Source: Myroides odoratus
GTDB taxonomy: Bacteria; Bacteroidota; Bacteroidia; Flavobacteriales; Flavobacteriaceae
DNA: 64,000 nucleotides
Assembly: GCF_001549985.1 (NCBI RefSeq)
Contig: NZ_LROZ01000002.1
Span: forward strand, 1 to 64,000
Reading direction: 5' to 3'
Within the stretch, counting starts at the first letter, position 1; the number at the start of each line of letters is the position of its first letter. Shown here one piece after another: positions 17,452 to 25,839 of this stretch. The notes below the pieces were generated by a model that was not told the DNA's origin, ran no database searches, and saw only the letters and a list, made by a program, of their open reading frames with translations. Both the position numbers and the translations under genes were made by a program.

Positions 17452-17474
17452 ATTTATCATTTACATGTCTAGGT

Positions 17475-18350
17475 CTACTCTCTAGAATACCTACTTTTAT
17501 ACTCCAAAGGCGTTAATCCCGTTTGCTTTTTAAAAAAAACGGACAAATGATTCGCTTCCTTAAACCCCAACTGATACGAAATAACATTCACCGGAATATC
17601 TTTATACAACAAACACCTGCTGATTTCCATAACCATGCGCTTACAAATCCACTTATAAGGAGTTGTATTTTCAATTTTCTGAAAGGCATATTCAATAGTT
17701 CTCAATCCTAAATTCAACTCTTCTGCATACATTTTGACACTGTAACTCTTATTCAATTTCTTATTCACTAAATCTTTAAATTTAGCTACAATCAATTTCT
17801 CATGAGACACCGTCAATTTTTCTTCTACAGCATTTTGATTCAATGAGCGTTCTAAAAAAATCAAAATATTAAACAAATAATTATTCAGTACATATTGTTG
17901 CTTGGGATAATAGGCTTTTTCTAATTCTTGGTTGATCATATCAAACAACAAAACCAGTTCTTCAAAATGGTGTTGTACTGCAATACTTTTACATTTACCT
18001 AAGTGTTTGAATATAGTAGAGGTATAAAAAAACTGAAAGTGCATTTCATCAATACAAAAAAAATCTTCTGTAAAAATCAAGATCTTTGCCTTGTAGTTCA
18101 GCGGCTCTTTCCACTCTACCACTTGATTTTTAAAAAGGACTAAAACTTCTTTTTCGACAACCTGTATTGGACTAAAATCAACATCTAAAACACCTTCACC
18201 TTCAGTAAACAAATGAATACTAAAAAAACTAAGCTCATGAGGGGTAAAAATAAAATCTTTTCTTAGCTCCAAGACTTTATCTAAATTTTCGCTATTTATA
18301 CAAAGTCTAGTAGAGGACCGATGCATAAACGGCTCTAAAGGTATTTTCAT
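17475..18350 (-). CDS. AraC-family transcriptional regulator
   Basis: The 291-residue protein ends in a two-HTH AraC domain (about 190-290; SVKMYAEELNLGLRTIEYAF and VISYQLGFKEANHLSVFFKK, then GLTPLEYKSR). The N-terminal 150 residues are beta-rich, consistent with a cupin-like ligand or signal domain. The neighbouring ferredoxin is convergent, and the 870-base upstream region holds no gene, so the regulon cannot be guessed. It belongs to the AraC group that regulates small-molecule responses. Confidence 0.85.
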   Translation of the reverse strand: MKIPLEPFMHRSSTRLCINSENLDKVLELRKDFIFTPHELSFFSIHLFTEGEGVLDVDFSPIQVVEKEVLVLFKNQVVEWKEPLNYKAKILIFTEDFFCIDEMHFQFFYTSTIFKHLGKCKSIAVQHHFEELVLLFDMINQELEKAYYPKQQYVLNNYLFNILIFLERSLNQNAVEEKLTVSHEKLIVAKFKDLVNKKLNKSYSVKMYAEELNLGLRTIEYAFQKIENTTPYKWICKRMVMEISRCLLYKDIPVNVISYQLGFKEANHLSVFFKKQTGLTPLEYKSRYSRE

Positions 18351-18751
18351 AATACTGTCTTTCTTTCATCGTTAAACCCTTGTTTATAGGCTTTAATTTG
18401 AAAAAACAAAACAAAGTAAAATTGGAATAATACTAGGATATAAACCTGAATTTAAATTATACATACACGCATCTTATAACAAAACATTATGTAAATTAAA
18501 ATCAAATAACCCTATAAAATAGAAACAAAAAATCAATTTTACACCACAAATATAAATTAAACATTATTCACTCAGAATAACGTTAAATATTTTTAACAAA
18601 AAATATGCAAATAAAACTAAAGTAGGAACAAGAAATAACATCATTTCATCTGCCTATCTAATGTCAAGTTCAGGTTGAAACCAAAGTTCCATATCCCCTC
18701 CCTCGTTTTATCAAAAATCTACTATGCGTTCGCATTAAAATCGTGCAATGC

Positions 18752-18781
18752 AAAAAGCACTCGTTGTTTGGAGTGCTTTTT
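18752..18781. terminator. Hairpin with T-run in a gene-free region
   Basis: AAAAAGCACTC (18752-18762) pairs with GAGTGCTTTTT (18771-18781). No coding gene ends nearby on the plus strand, so it may end a small RNA starting between 18351 and 18750. Confidence 0.6.
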
Positions 18782-18806
18782 GAAGGGATTTTCTGTTTCA
18801 TTTTAA

Positions 18807-18821
18807 ATCCTACAGTAGGAT
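18807..18821. promoter_or_regulatory. 15-base palindrome
   Basis: ATCCTAC-A-GTAGGAT is a perfect palindrome 46 bases before the structured element at 18867. It may be an operator for a transcript starting there. Confidence 0.35.
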
Positions 18822-18866
18822 CATACTAAAAAAAATTTTGTTGTTGTTTTGTTCTTTTATCTAAAG

Positions 18867-18967
18867 AATAAAGCCACATGACCGTTAAGCCTTAAAGATA
18901 AGTTAATACTAAACTCCTTTAGTATACTAGTCCCCACTAACTCCCTTATCTTTTGTGTGGCTTTATT
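18867..18967 (+). ncRNA. Candidate structured RNA, about 101 nt
   Basis: Three nested helices are visible. The outer one is AATAAAGCCACA (18867-18878) with TGTGGCTTTATT (18956-18967). The middle is AAAGATAAG (18894-18902) with CTTATCTTT (18945-18953), extended by GTTA/TAAC across a bulge. The inner hairpin is ATACTAAA-CTCC-TTTAGTAT (18906-18925). Plus is favoured because a U-rich stretch follows. The phylum has an RNA class called Flavo-1 of similar size; I cannot say whether this belongs to it. A MITE with these outer arms as terminal repeats is the alternative. Confidence 0.45.
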
Positions 18968-19195
18968 TATTCTATTGTTTCCTGTTATATGGTAGCAATA
19001 ACATAGGATGATAGAGCAACTGTGATATTCTATCCCTGTTGCTTAAACAAATATAAAACTCCCCCCTTCTCATAGAAATATCGATTAACGAATTAAAAAG
19101 GGATATTACAACAAAGAAATAGGGTTTACCGCCCGAAAGGCTTTGAAATAGAAAGAAAACGGTATGCAATAGCTATTCCAATCCTAGTTACGTAA

Positions 19196-19217
19196 AAAAC
19201 GCCTAGATAGGCGTTTT
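19196..19217 (-). terminator. Terminator of the His-rich protein gene
   Basis: AAAACGCCTA-GA-TAGGCGTTTT is a perfect hairpin just past the stop codon at 19224, with a T-run on the minus strand. Confidence 0.75.
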
Positions 19218-19223
19218 CTATTA

Positions 19224-19685
19224 CTAATCACAATCGTCGTGTCTGTGTTTATTTTTTTTCTTGTGTTTGTGCTTGTTTTTGTACTTATTACTCTTGTGGT
19301 AGTGGTGATCTTTTTTGTGATCATATGGGTGATAATGCGTATACACATAGACGTTATCATTCCATTTCTCTTGTTGTTCAATCGTTAAGATATCTCCTAT
19401 CTTGATTCTTACTTCTCGATACAGTTGATCTCTTTTTCGATTGAGTTCTGATTCATTATAGCGACTAGAACTCGCCCAATGACTATATTGACTTTCATAA
19501 TCTCGTTGATACTGTCTGATTTGTTTCCACTGACTCTCTCTTAGTCCTAACACAGATGCGTCATCATAAACTAAGGATACGACTCCTCCTAAATTAACAC
19601 CAATACTCGTACTGCTAATTTTTGTTTGTGCACTTGCTAAAGAAGTTATTAGCGCAAATGCTCCTACAATTATGCTCTTTTTCAT
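19224..19685 (-). CDS. Exported Spy/CpxP-like protein with His/Lys-rich tail
   Basis: The 153-residue protein starts with a signal peptide ending LASAQ (residue 20). Residues about 45-105 are helical and charged and include ILTIEQQEKW, an LTxxQ motif as in Spy/CpxP periplasmic chaperone-like proteins. The last 40 residues are mostly His, Lys and Asn (for example HYHPYDHKKDHHYHKSN), a probable metal-binding tail. ATG at 19685 is chosen because it begins a canonical signal peptide; the in-frame extension upstream is non-coding in character. It may buffer metals or act in envelope stress. Monocistronic. Confidence 0.65.
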   Translation of the reverse strand: MKKSIIVGAFALITSLASAQTKISSTSIGVNLGGVVSLVYDDASVLGLRESQWKQIRQYQRDYESQYSHWASSSRYNESELNRKRDQLYREVRIKIGDILTIEQQEKWNDNVYVYTHYHPYDHKKDHHYHKSNKYKNKHKHKKKNKHRHDDCD

Positions 19686-19941
19686 AATACCTGTTTTATT
19701 TTCAATTTTTATTTTGTTAGTAAGGCAAAATAATAGTTGATAAAAAACATTCTTCAGTGTATACCCCGTAACACTAAAAAGTATACACCAAATTAAACGA
19801 GATACTAACAAATTTCAAACAATATTTACTTAACATTAACTATTTAACAATATGATTTACGGCTATTAAGCAGAAAGAGAAATCATTAGGAGCGAATAAA
19901 AGAATCTAAAAAAAGGGTTAAATTTCTCATTTTATAAGTAA

Positions 19942-20005
19942 AACACCCCCTATCAATCACAAAAAGACAATAGTAAACCAACGAATATCAACATAAAACA
20001 CCCCC
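19942..20005. promoter_or_regulatory. Shared cis-module, copy B
   Basis: AACACCCCCTAT (19942-19953), CAACGAATATCAAC (19979-19992) and AACACCCCC (19997-20005) repeat the elements found at 11194-11260, with one difference in the 14-mer. The module lies in the 567-base gap between divergent genes starting at 19685 and 20253, which otherwise holds no gene. Confidence 0.35.
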
Positions 20006-20252
20006 TTTTTTTCAACTACTTCCTTCAAACATCCTGTTTTCAACTTTTTATCTACCGATGTACCGTACTATTTAAATCGTTTACTCCTCTTTTTGACTAT
20101 GTAAGTCCAACACAAGACATCGCAATACATCAACATATTCTCCAATTCCTAGTTTAAGCCACCTTTATTTTGCGATTAAAAAAATGAAATTATTTCTCTA
20201 ACAAAGGAAAATAATCTATTTTTATAGATGTTAACCTATTAAAAAATATGGT

Positions 20253-21533
20253 ATGAATATAGACTTTACTAAAGCGAGTTTTAAAGATTTTGAAAACATC
20301 CCCGATCTAGACATTTACCAAAGAGCGAACGCACATGAAGGATACCTCAACTATCTACGTGAAAACGAATTCATGAACTATCGTTTACTGGCTACTTCTG
20401 GCTGTGGTCCTGAAATTGGATTAGAAGAAGATGGTTACATTAAAAGAGGAGATTACATTAGTTTTGTTTGCAATGATTATTTAGGATTTACACAACATCC
20501 AGAAATCAAGAAAGCAGTGATTAATGGCATAGAAAAATATGGTACAGGAGCAGGAGCTTCCCCTTTGATTGGTGGTTATATTGATTATCACCAAGAATTA
20601 GAAGATAAAATTTCTGCCTTTTTCAAACGTCCCAAAGGTTCTTCGATTGTATATACCACAGGATATACGTCGAACAGTGCTTCTCTACTTTGCTTATTGA
20701 AAAAAGAAGACATTGCCATTGTGGATATGGCCGTTCACGCCAGTGTATATGAAGGGATTGCTGGAACGACAGTGAAGCGATTCTTACACAACAATACAGA
20801 AGCCCTAGAACGCATTTTAGCTTCAGCCCAACACACATACCGCACTAAAATGGTTATTATTGACGGTGTATATTCTCAAGATGGTGATGTAGCCAAACTC
20901 AAGGAAATTCTGGAGATTACCAAAAAATATGGAGGTGTACTTTTGGTAGATGATGCACATGGTATTGGTGTCCTTGGAGAAACAGGACGCGGTGCCATGG
21001 AATACCATAATGTATTGGATCAAGTTGACATTATTACTGGAACGTTCAGCAAAACCTTTGCTAACGTGGGAGGATATCTTGTGGCGAATAATCCCGATTT
21101 AATTTCCTACCTTCAGTTTCAATCGAGACAATATGCCTTTTCTGCAGCAGCAACACCAGCCATCGTTGGGGTAACACGTGCGATTGAACTTATTGATGAA
21201 GAGCCACATTGGCAAAAACAGCTATGGAATAATGTAGAATACTACAAAAAAGGATTACTTGACATTGGTCTAGAAATCGGTGCAACAGATTCAGCGATTA
21301 TTCCTGTTAAAATTGGAGACGTCTATGTAAATAGCCAGGTTGGTAAACTATTACTTGAAAATGGTGTTTATACCAATCCAATCATGTACCCTGCAGTATC
21401 CCTAAAAGATTCACGTATCCGCATGAGTTTGATGGCTACTCATACTAAAGAACACTTAGATAAAGCATTGAATGTATTTGAATACATCAGCAATAAATTA
21501 CAGCTCAAAAAACAAGAGCAACCTACAGTATAA
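20253..21533 (+). CDS. Alpha-oxoamine synthase family PLP enzyme (sphingoid/sulfonolipid type)
   Basis: The 426-residue enzyme belongs to the family of KBL, BioF and serine palmitoyltransferase. Evidence is the PLP lysine in TGTFSKTFANVGGY near 266-279, DDAHGIGVLGETGRGAMEY near 228-246, and the substrate loop YGTGAGASPLIGGY near 93-106. The N-terminal extension (about 60 residues) fits SPT-like members more than BioF. There are no biotin genes nearby. In Bacteroidota such enzymes condense serine or cysteate with an acyl thioester to start sphingolipids or capnine-type sulfonolipids; which amino acid is used is not decidable here. Cytoplasmic, monocistronic. Confidence 0.8.
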   Translation: MNIDFTKASFKDFENIPDLDIYQRANAHEGYLNYLRENEFMNYRLLATSGCGPEIGLEEDGYIKRGDYISFVCNDYLGFTQHPEIKKAVINGIEKYGTGAGASPLIGGYIDYHQELEDKISAFFKRPKGSSIVYTTGYTSNSASLLCLLKKEDIAIVDMAVHASVYEGIAGTTVKRFLHNNTEALERILASAQHTYRTKMVIIDGVYSQDGDVAKLKEILEITKKYGGVLLVDDAHGIGVLGETGRGAMEYHNVLDQVDIITGTFSKTFANVGGYLVANNPDLISYLQFQSRQYAFSAAATPAIVGVTRAIELIDEEPHWQKQLWNNVEYYKKGLLDIGLEIGATDSAIIPVKIGDVYVNSQVGKLLLENGVYTNPIMYPAVSLKDSRIRMSLMATHTKEHLDKALNVFEYISNKLQLKKQEQPTV

Positions 21534-21538
21534 AAAAT

Positions 21539-21568
21539 AACAGCTCTTTCATTACAGAAGGAGCTGTT
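21539..21568 (+). terminator. Terminator of the AOS gene
   Basis: AACAGCTC (21539-21546) pairs with GAGCTGTT (21561-21568), followed by GTTATTTTT. Confidence 0.75.
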
Positions 21569-21589
21569 GTTATTTTTATATCAGTTTAT

Positions 21590-21800
21590 GCAGCAATTGT
21601 ACCACACAGTTTCCTTTTGCAGCTTCTATTGCAGTTGTAAAAAGTGATCCATTTTATATTGTTAAACCGTTTGCTGTTAATGAACCCAACGAGGTAGCCT
21701 CAAAAGCGTTACTCCGCTGCAAACCATCTGCATTTTTATGTAGTTATTTTAAAACCTTCAACTATTGCCCCTGCAGCGTATGCCGTCTAGCAAGCATCCT
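21590..21800 (-). pseudogene. Possible decayed coding remnant
   Basis: Minus-strand translation gives protein-like fragments in shifting frames, AYAAGAIVEGF near 21750-21780 and NGSLFTTAIEAAKGNCVVQ near 21600-21655, interrupted by stops. The plus strand is also open over much of it. There is no start and the family is not recognised. It follows the 3' end of the FAD monooxygenase gene. Confidence 0.25.
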
Positions 21801-21830
21801 CACTTATGGATATTGTCAATAAGAGCAACC

Positions 21831-22958
21831 TTAAACTCGATCTAATTCAAACATTTTTTTCATCTGTTTCTTCTTCATCCAAGCGGGTAAAAGGCGAAAA
21901 GACGTATTGCGAAGTGCTACTAAAAAAGGATTTTTCCATTGTGCAATTTTTCCCAACGTCCAACTTTCTCGAACAATCCCATGTGCCTTCGCTTGGCGAA
22001 TAGCTGGAAATAGTTGCAGAGCTTCCTCTAACGTATAGTTTTCCAGCAATTTACTAATTACATAAACATCCTCTATAGCTTGACAAGCGCCTTGTCCTAA
22101 ATTAGGCGTGGTTGCATGAGCAGCATCTCCAATAAGACAAGCTTTTTCTTTATACCATCCCTCAAAGGGTTTGAGGTCATATATTTTATCCAAATGAATC
22201 GTTTCTTTGGGTGTCTGTCGAATCATTTGTTGAACCCATGTAGGACATTCTTCCAAATGCAATTCTAAATTAGCCTCTTTTTGATACAACTCCTCATCGA
22301 CTAAAAAATACCAATAAACCTGATAATCCGTTAATTGAACAAACCCCATTCGCTTTCCTTTTCCCCAACTTTCTACAGCTACATGTTCATAGGCTTGAGG
22401 TAGTTCAAAAGAAAGTACCCCGCGCCAACACACCTGATGCGCATCTCGCAATGGATAATCTCCAAACAACACACGCCGCACTTGTGATCGCAAGCCATCT
22501 GTTCCAAGGATAAACTCATGATTGACTACTGTTTCATCTGAAAAACGAAGGGTATATCTATCCTCTGTTGTCTGCGTAATTTGTTGCAGACGTTTATTGA
22601 GTTGAATGTGTTCTTCACCAACAGCATCGAGTAAAACACGATGCAAAGCACTACGGTGAATAGCAATATTTGCTAGTTGGTACTTTTGCTCGAAAAAAGC
22701 AAGCGGTGTTTGATCTAAAACACGTAAATCTAAATCTGTCAGCATCACTGTAGAAATACGTGTCCCTTTTTCATTGAGTTTATCAGCAATTCCCAAATGA
22801 CGATACACTTGCATCGCATTATTAGCAATTGCAATTCCCGCCCCTACAGGCTTAATTTGAGCCGTTGCTTCATATACTACAAAAGAAATACCTGCTTTTT
22901 TCAAAGCAATTGCTAACGTTAATCCCGCTATTCCTGCTCCAACTATAGCTACTTGCAT
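21831..22958 (-). CDS. FAD-dependent monooxygenase (group A)
   Basis: The 375-residue enzyme has the Rossmann motif VAIVGAGIAGLTLAIALKKAG at the N-terminus, a DG motif (LGTDGLRSQVR near 150) and GDAAHATTPNLGQGACQAIED near 275, which binds the FAD pyrophosphate and ribityl. This is the PHBH/salicylate hydroxylase/TetX superfamily. ATG at 22958 is preferred because family members begin two or three residues before this motif; ATG at 22970 is possible. The substrate is unknown. TetX-type tetracycline inactivation is conceivable but not shown by any motif I can verify. Confidence 0.85.
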   Translation of the reverse strand: MQVAIVGAGIAGLTLAIALKKAGISFVVYEATAQIKPVGAGIAIANNAMQVYRHLGIADKLNEKGTRISTVMLTDLDLRVLDQTPLAFFEQKYQLANIAIHRSALHRVLLDAVGEEHIQLNKRLQQITQTTEDRYTLRFSDETVVNHEFILGTDGLRSQVRRVLFGDYPLRDAHQVCWRGVLSFELPQAYEHVAVESWGKGKRMGFVQLTDYQVYWYFLVDEELYQKEANLELHLEECPTWVQQMIRQTPKETIHLDKIYDLKPFEGWYKEKACLIGDAAHATTPNLGQGACQAIEDVYVISKLLENYTLEEALQLFPAIRQAKAHGIVRESWTLGKIAQWKNPFLVALRNTSFRLLPAWMKKKQMKKMFELDRV

Positions 22959-23016
22959 ACTAGAACGCACATTTTAGTTTTATGACTCAAAGATAGCATA
23001 AATTGATAGACCGTTT

Positions 23017-23058
23017 ACTGAAAACTGTTCACTGTAAACCATTAACCATTAACCGTTC
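23017..23058 (-). repeat. Six-unit heptamer tract at a gene 3' end
   Basis: The plus strand reads ACTGAAA, ACTGTTC, ACTGTAA, ACCATTA, ACCATTA, ACCGTTC in uninterrupted 7-base phase. Bases 23042-23058 lie inside the 3' end of the next gene, so the repeat encodes its last residues and stop codon. Confidence 0.6.
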
Positions 23059-23845
23059 TCAAGGCTTTTTTGACAATATAAGCCGTAGCTTTTGTATTGC
23101 TTTCCACAAGCCAAGTATCACATAAATTTCGCACAAAATCAGGTTGAGTTTTACTCGCGTCATTCAACCAATTTCCTACGCTATCTTGAACGTATTTAGC
23201 TGGATCATTACGCAGGTTTTCCAGTATAGGCAAAGCTAATTCAGGAGTGGATTTCAGTACTTCAATATGAGCACACCAAACCCCTCTAGGGCGGGTAGAT
23301 TCTGTTGCAAAACGTCGAATATTAGCATCGGCATGCAACGTCCATGGAATTAGTAGTTCCAGGCTAAGTGCAAGGTTTGAAATAAGGGTGGGACGAACGG
23401 CCATCCATGCTGTCTCGCGAACTCCGAAATGCGTATCTGCAGCAAATACCTGAATCGCCTGCAATTGTGCTGTTGGACTCAAAGCAGCGTTGTGTCCAAT
23501 CATATAGGTTGCCCAGCAACGGGCCATATCCGCAGGATGTTGGCTCAAGAAAACAAAAAGTTCTTCATCTTTAGCTTTAGTGGCCTCAGCTAGTAAAACT
23601 TGACCAATAGTTGCATTTTTTAAAGTAATTGTCGGTTTTTTTAGCGCTTTTAGCGCCTGTAAAGTTGGTACTAAATAAGCTATTTTATCAACTTGTTTCA
23701 ACAAAGTAGTCAACAGTTCCTCCATGTCAATAGCCAACCATTCTACTAAATTAGCCGTTTCTATTTGCCCTTGATTCAATTGTGCTAAAATTTCTGGCGG
23801 AATGCCTTGTATGGTTTTTGACCCTTTTCTCTTTATTTGATCCAT
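23042..23845 (-). CDS. DNA alkylation repair (AlkC/AlkD-like) HEAT-repeat protein
   Basis: The 267-residue all-helical protein matches the HEAT-repeat DNA glycosylase superfamily. VRETAWMAVRPTL near 140, ANIRRFATESTRPRGVWCAHI near 170-190 and KYVQDSVGNWLNDASKTQPDF near 217 correspond to the conserved AlkC/AlkD repeats that grip DNA. Such enzymes excise alkylated purines. The upstream codon at 23848 is GTG; ATG at 23845 is taken as start. The C-terminus (TVNG, then stop) is written by a heptamer repeat, suggesting the original end has been altered. Confidence 0.75.
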   Translation of the reverse strand: MDQIKRKGSKTIQGIPPEILAQLNQGQIETANLVEWLAIDMEELLTTLLKQVDKIAYLVPTLQALKALKKPTITLKNATIGQVLLAEATKAKDEELFVFLSQHPADMARCWATYMIGHNAALSPTAQLQAIQVFAADTHFGVRETAWMAVRPTLISNLALSLELLIPWTLHADANIRRFATESTRPRGVWCAHIEVLKSTPELALPILENLRNDPAKYVQDSVGNWLNDASKTQPDFVRNLCDTWLVESNTKATAYIVKKALRTVNG

Positions 23846-23981
23846 CACATGCTACTTTCAAATTGTAAAACAAAGATTAGCATCTTTTTCCATTCTGACA
23901 ATACCGCATAAATTTGTCCCCTATCTTTTTTATTTGCTGCGAAGCAAATAAGCTTACTTTACTCTAGCTATAAAAAAGAAA

Positions 23982-24012
23982 AAAGCGCTAGAGTATTCTA
24001 CTATAGCGCTTT
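23982..24012. terminator. Hairpin in the 23849-24149 gap
   Basis: AAAGCGCTA (23982-23990) pairs with TAGCGCTTT (24004-24012). It lies downstream of the 31-aa ORF on the minus strand and upstream of the HEAT-repeat gene. Confidence 0.6.
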
Positions 24013-24149
24013 AAATTTAAGATATTAAAAATTGTTGTGGGGACTTTCATCAGTTGAAATATAGACGTTCTCATTTTCAATTGTCTACTTAACTTCTATA
24101 ACAAAAATATACGTTACCAATCAAATTCATACCATGGAAAAACCCCAAA

Positions 24150-24245
24150 TTAAAAAACCAGGGTTTTGCCTCCCTTGTTTTTAACGATCAGCCTTGTCTT
24201 TTCTCTATCCATCTTATTATCAGCACTTTCTTTTTTTTTAGCCAT
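24150..24245 (-). CDS. Small basic protein, 31 aa
   Basis: ATG at 24245 opens a 31-residue frame, MAKKKESADNKMDREKTRLI and on to VKNKGGKTLVF, ending TAA at 24150. The amino acid pattern (charged, no rare residues, beta-like GGKTLVF end) reads as genuine protein. The hairpin AAAACCC/GGGTTTT overlapping the stop would act as terminator on the minus strand. It is too short for domain calls; the start could also be the internal ATG at 24212. No function is proposed. Confidence 0.5.
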   Translation of the reverse strand: MAKKKESADNKMDREKTRLIVKNKGGKTLVF

Positions 24246-24566
24246 TCAAAACCTCAAAAATTCAAGAATAATTATACCTAATTGGTATACTATTTTTTTT
24301 CTTTTCTATTAACATTTAACATAAAAATTTACATAAATAAAATTGCAATTAAATTTATTTAAACTAATACACATTTACCATAACACAATAAAATTCATTT
24401 TTTTAACAAAAAAAATACATGTAATCAAAAATATATTTTATTTCCTTAAACAAAACCATATAAAATTATCACAAAAATTAACTTATATTTGATTTACAAT
24501 ATCAAATCATCATTCGCTTATTATAAAAACATTTTATTTAAATAATATTAAAGTAAAACCATTTTT
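24246..24566. other. Very AT-rich divergent promoter region
   Basis: About 320 bases between divergent starts at 24245 and 24567. TATATTTG at 24484-24491 fits the -7 consensus for the plus-strand operon. TATACC-TAATT-GGTATA near 24275-24291 is a near-perfect palindrome that could be an operator. No other gene is seen. Confidence 0.4.
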
Positions 24567-25175
24567 ATGAACGACCCACAGAACAAAACAGAATTACATT
24601 GGGTATACCAAAGTATAATCAATTGGGCTAACCTATCTTCTGATAGAGATAAACTGATAGATATTGCTGATTTTGGATTAAGTACCTTTTATTTTTTACA
24701 AGGTATCGTAGATACAGATGATATTCATGCCTATATGGGCTGCTACAAAGATGCATTCTACATCCATTTTATCCCAAGTTCGATAGACATAGCCGCATCT
24801 TTTACAGATGAAATGACTATCCCCAGTCAGCTATACAGTTGTATTGGAACCGAAACAACTTCATTTAAAGGACCAGTATTTAAAACAGAGGCAGAAGAGC
24901 GCATGAACAACTGGGGAGACAAAACAATCCGAGATAGTGTTTTAATGGCTGATGATCTTTTTCAAATCTTTTGGATTCCCAATGATGATTTTGAAGATAA
25001 TACTCCTCTAAAAGTAAATTTAGCAATAAACAACTCTAATCCGGATTTAATCTTAACCCAAATAAGTACTACAGACAGTTTTCTCAACACCTGTAAACCT
25101 ATTCCCCCCTTTAAACCAACGTTTCTCCATGCTCAATTTGCATTATATGAAAAAATACAACTGTGGAATATTTAG
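24567..25175 (+). CDS. Hypothetical protein, 202 aa, first gene of a signalling operon
   Basis: This acidic 202-residue protein has no signal peptide, membrane segment or domain I recognise. It precedes, by 13 bases, a 7TM protein, a histidine kinase and a response regulator and is probably cotranscribed. That suggests it is a signal-related or output protein of the same system, although no motif shows it. The start at 24567 is supported by the -7 box about 75 bases upstream. Confidence 0.6.
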   Translation: MNDPQNKTELHWVYQSIINWANLSSDRDKLIDIADFGLSTFYFLQGIVDTDDIHAYMGCYKDAFYIHFIPSSIDIAASFTDEMTIPSQLYSCIGTETTSFKGPVFKTEAEERMNNWGDKTIRDSVLMADDLFQIFWIPNDDFEDNTPLKVNLAINNSNPDLILTQISTTDSFLNTCKPIPPFKPTFLHAQFALYEKIQLWNI

Positions 25176-25188
25176 TTTATAAGGGAAA

Positions 25189-25839
25189 ATGACCGTTTTT
25201 AATTTTGTTACCTATATTACCTATTTAGTTCCCCTAGTTTTGAGTATACTTATTGTATATACAGGAACTAAATCACCTTTTAATGTTCTAAAATTCGCCC
25301 TATTAGGTTATCTTATTACAAGCTTAGCCTTTTATTTTATGGGCGAATTTTTAGGAACAATCTTCAATAACAATTTGATTTTAATCCCGATTTTCGGTGT
25401 AATTGAACTCTTGTGGTTCTCTCTTATATATCGGGCGATAACAGGAGATAGAAGGTATTATTTTATTACTATTCCCTCTTTTATTTTCCTGATATATGAA
25501 TTAAATACCATTGAGTTTCACCTGCCTGTACATGTGGAATCGTATACTCGATTTGTCTCGACCTTATCCATGCTTTTATTAGCTTTATTTTATTGTTTCA
25601 CCTTATTAAAAAACAAGTGGAAAACATACGTTCCATCTTTATTTTTTTTCAATGCAGCTCTACTCATTTACGCCTCTTTTTCCTGCCTTTACTACCTTCC
25701 ACTTCATTTTTTACTCAATGGAAAATCGGAAAGCAAATTTTTATTATGGTTTATTAATATCATCATTACCTTACTGTTTTACCTTATAATTACGAACGTA
25801 TTATGCAGACTGACTGGCAAAGAGAAAATACCATCCTAA
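25189..25839 (+). CDS. Seven-span membrane protein of a two-component operon
   Basis: The 216-residue protein is almost wholly hydrophobic, with seven predictable membrane spans (about 8-25, 33-52, 62-82, 90-106, 118-138, 148-175, 185-206). It has no recognised catalytic motif. Its 3' end overlaps the histidine kinase start by 37 bases, so the two are translationally coupled. It is likely the sensory membrane partner of that kinase, which itself has only one span and no input domain. This role is inferred from gene order. Confidence 0.7.
   Translation: MTVFNFVTYITYLVPLVLSILIVYTGTKSPFNVLKFALLGYLITSLAFYFMGEFLGTIFNNNLILIPIFGVIELLWFSLIYRAITGDRRYYFITIPSFIFLIYELNTIEFHLPVHVESYTRFVSTLSMLLLALFYCFTLLKNKWKTYVPSLFFFNAALLIYASFSCLYYLPLHFLLNGKSESKFLLWFINIIITLLFYLIITNVLCRLTGKEKIPS

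Noticed and set aside
21831..22958. TetX tetracycline monooxygenase
   Set aside because: Only general group A FAD-monooxygenase motifs are visible; resistance specificity cannot be read.
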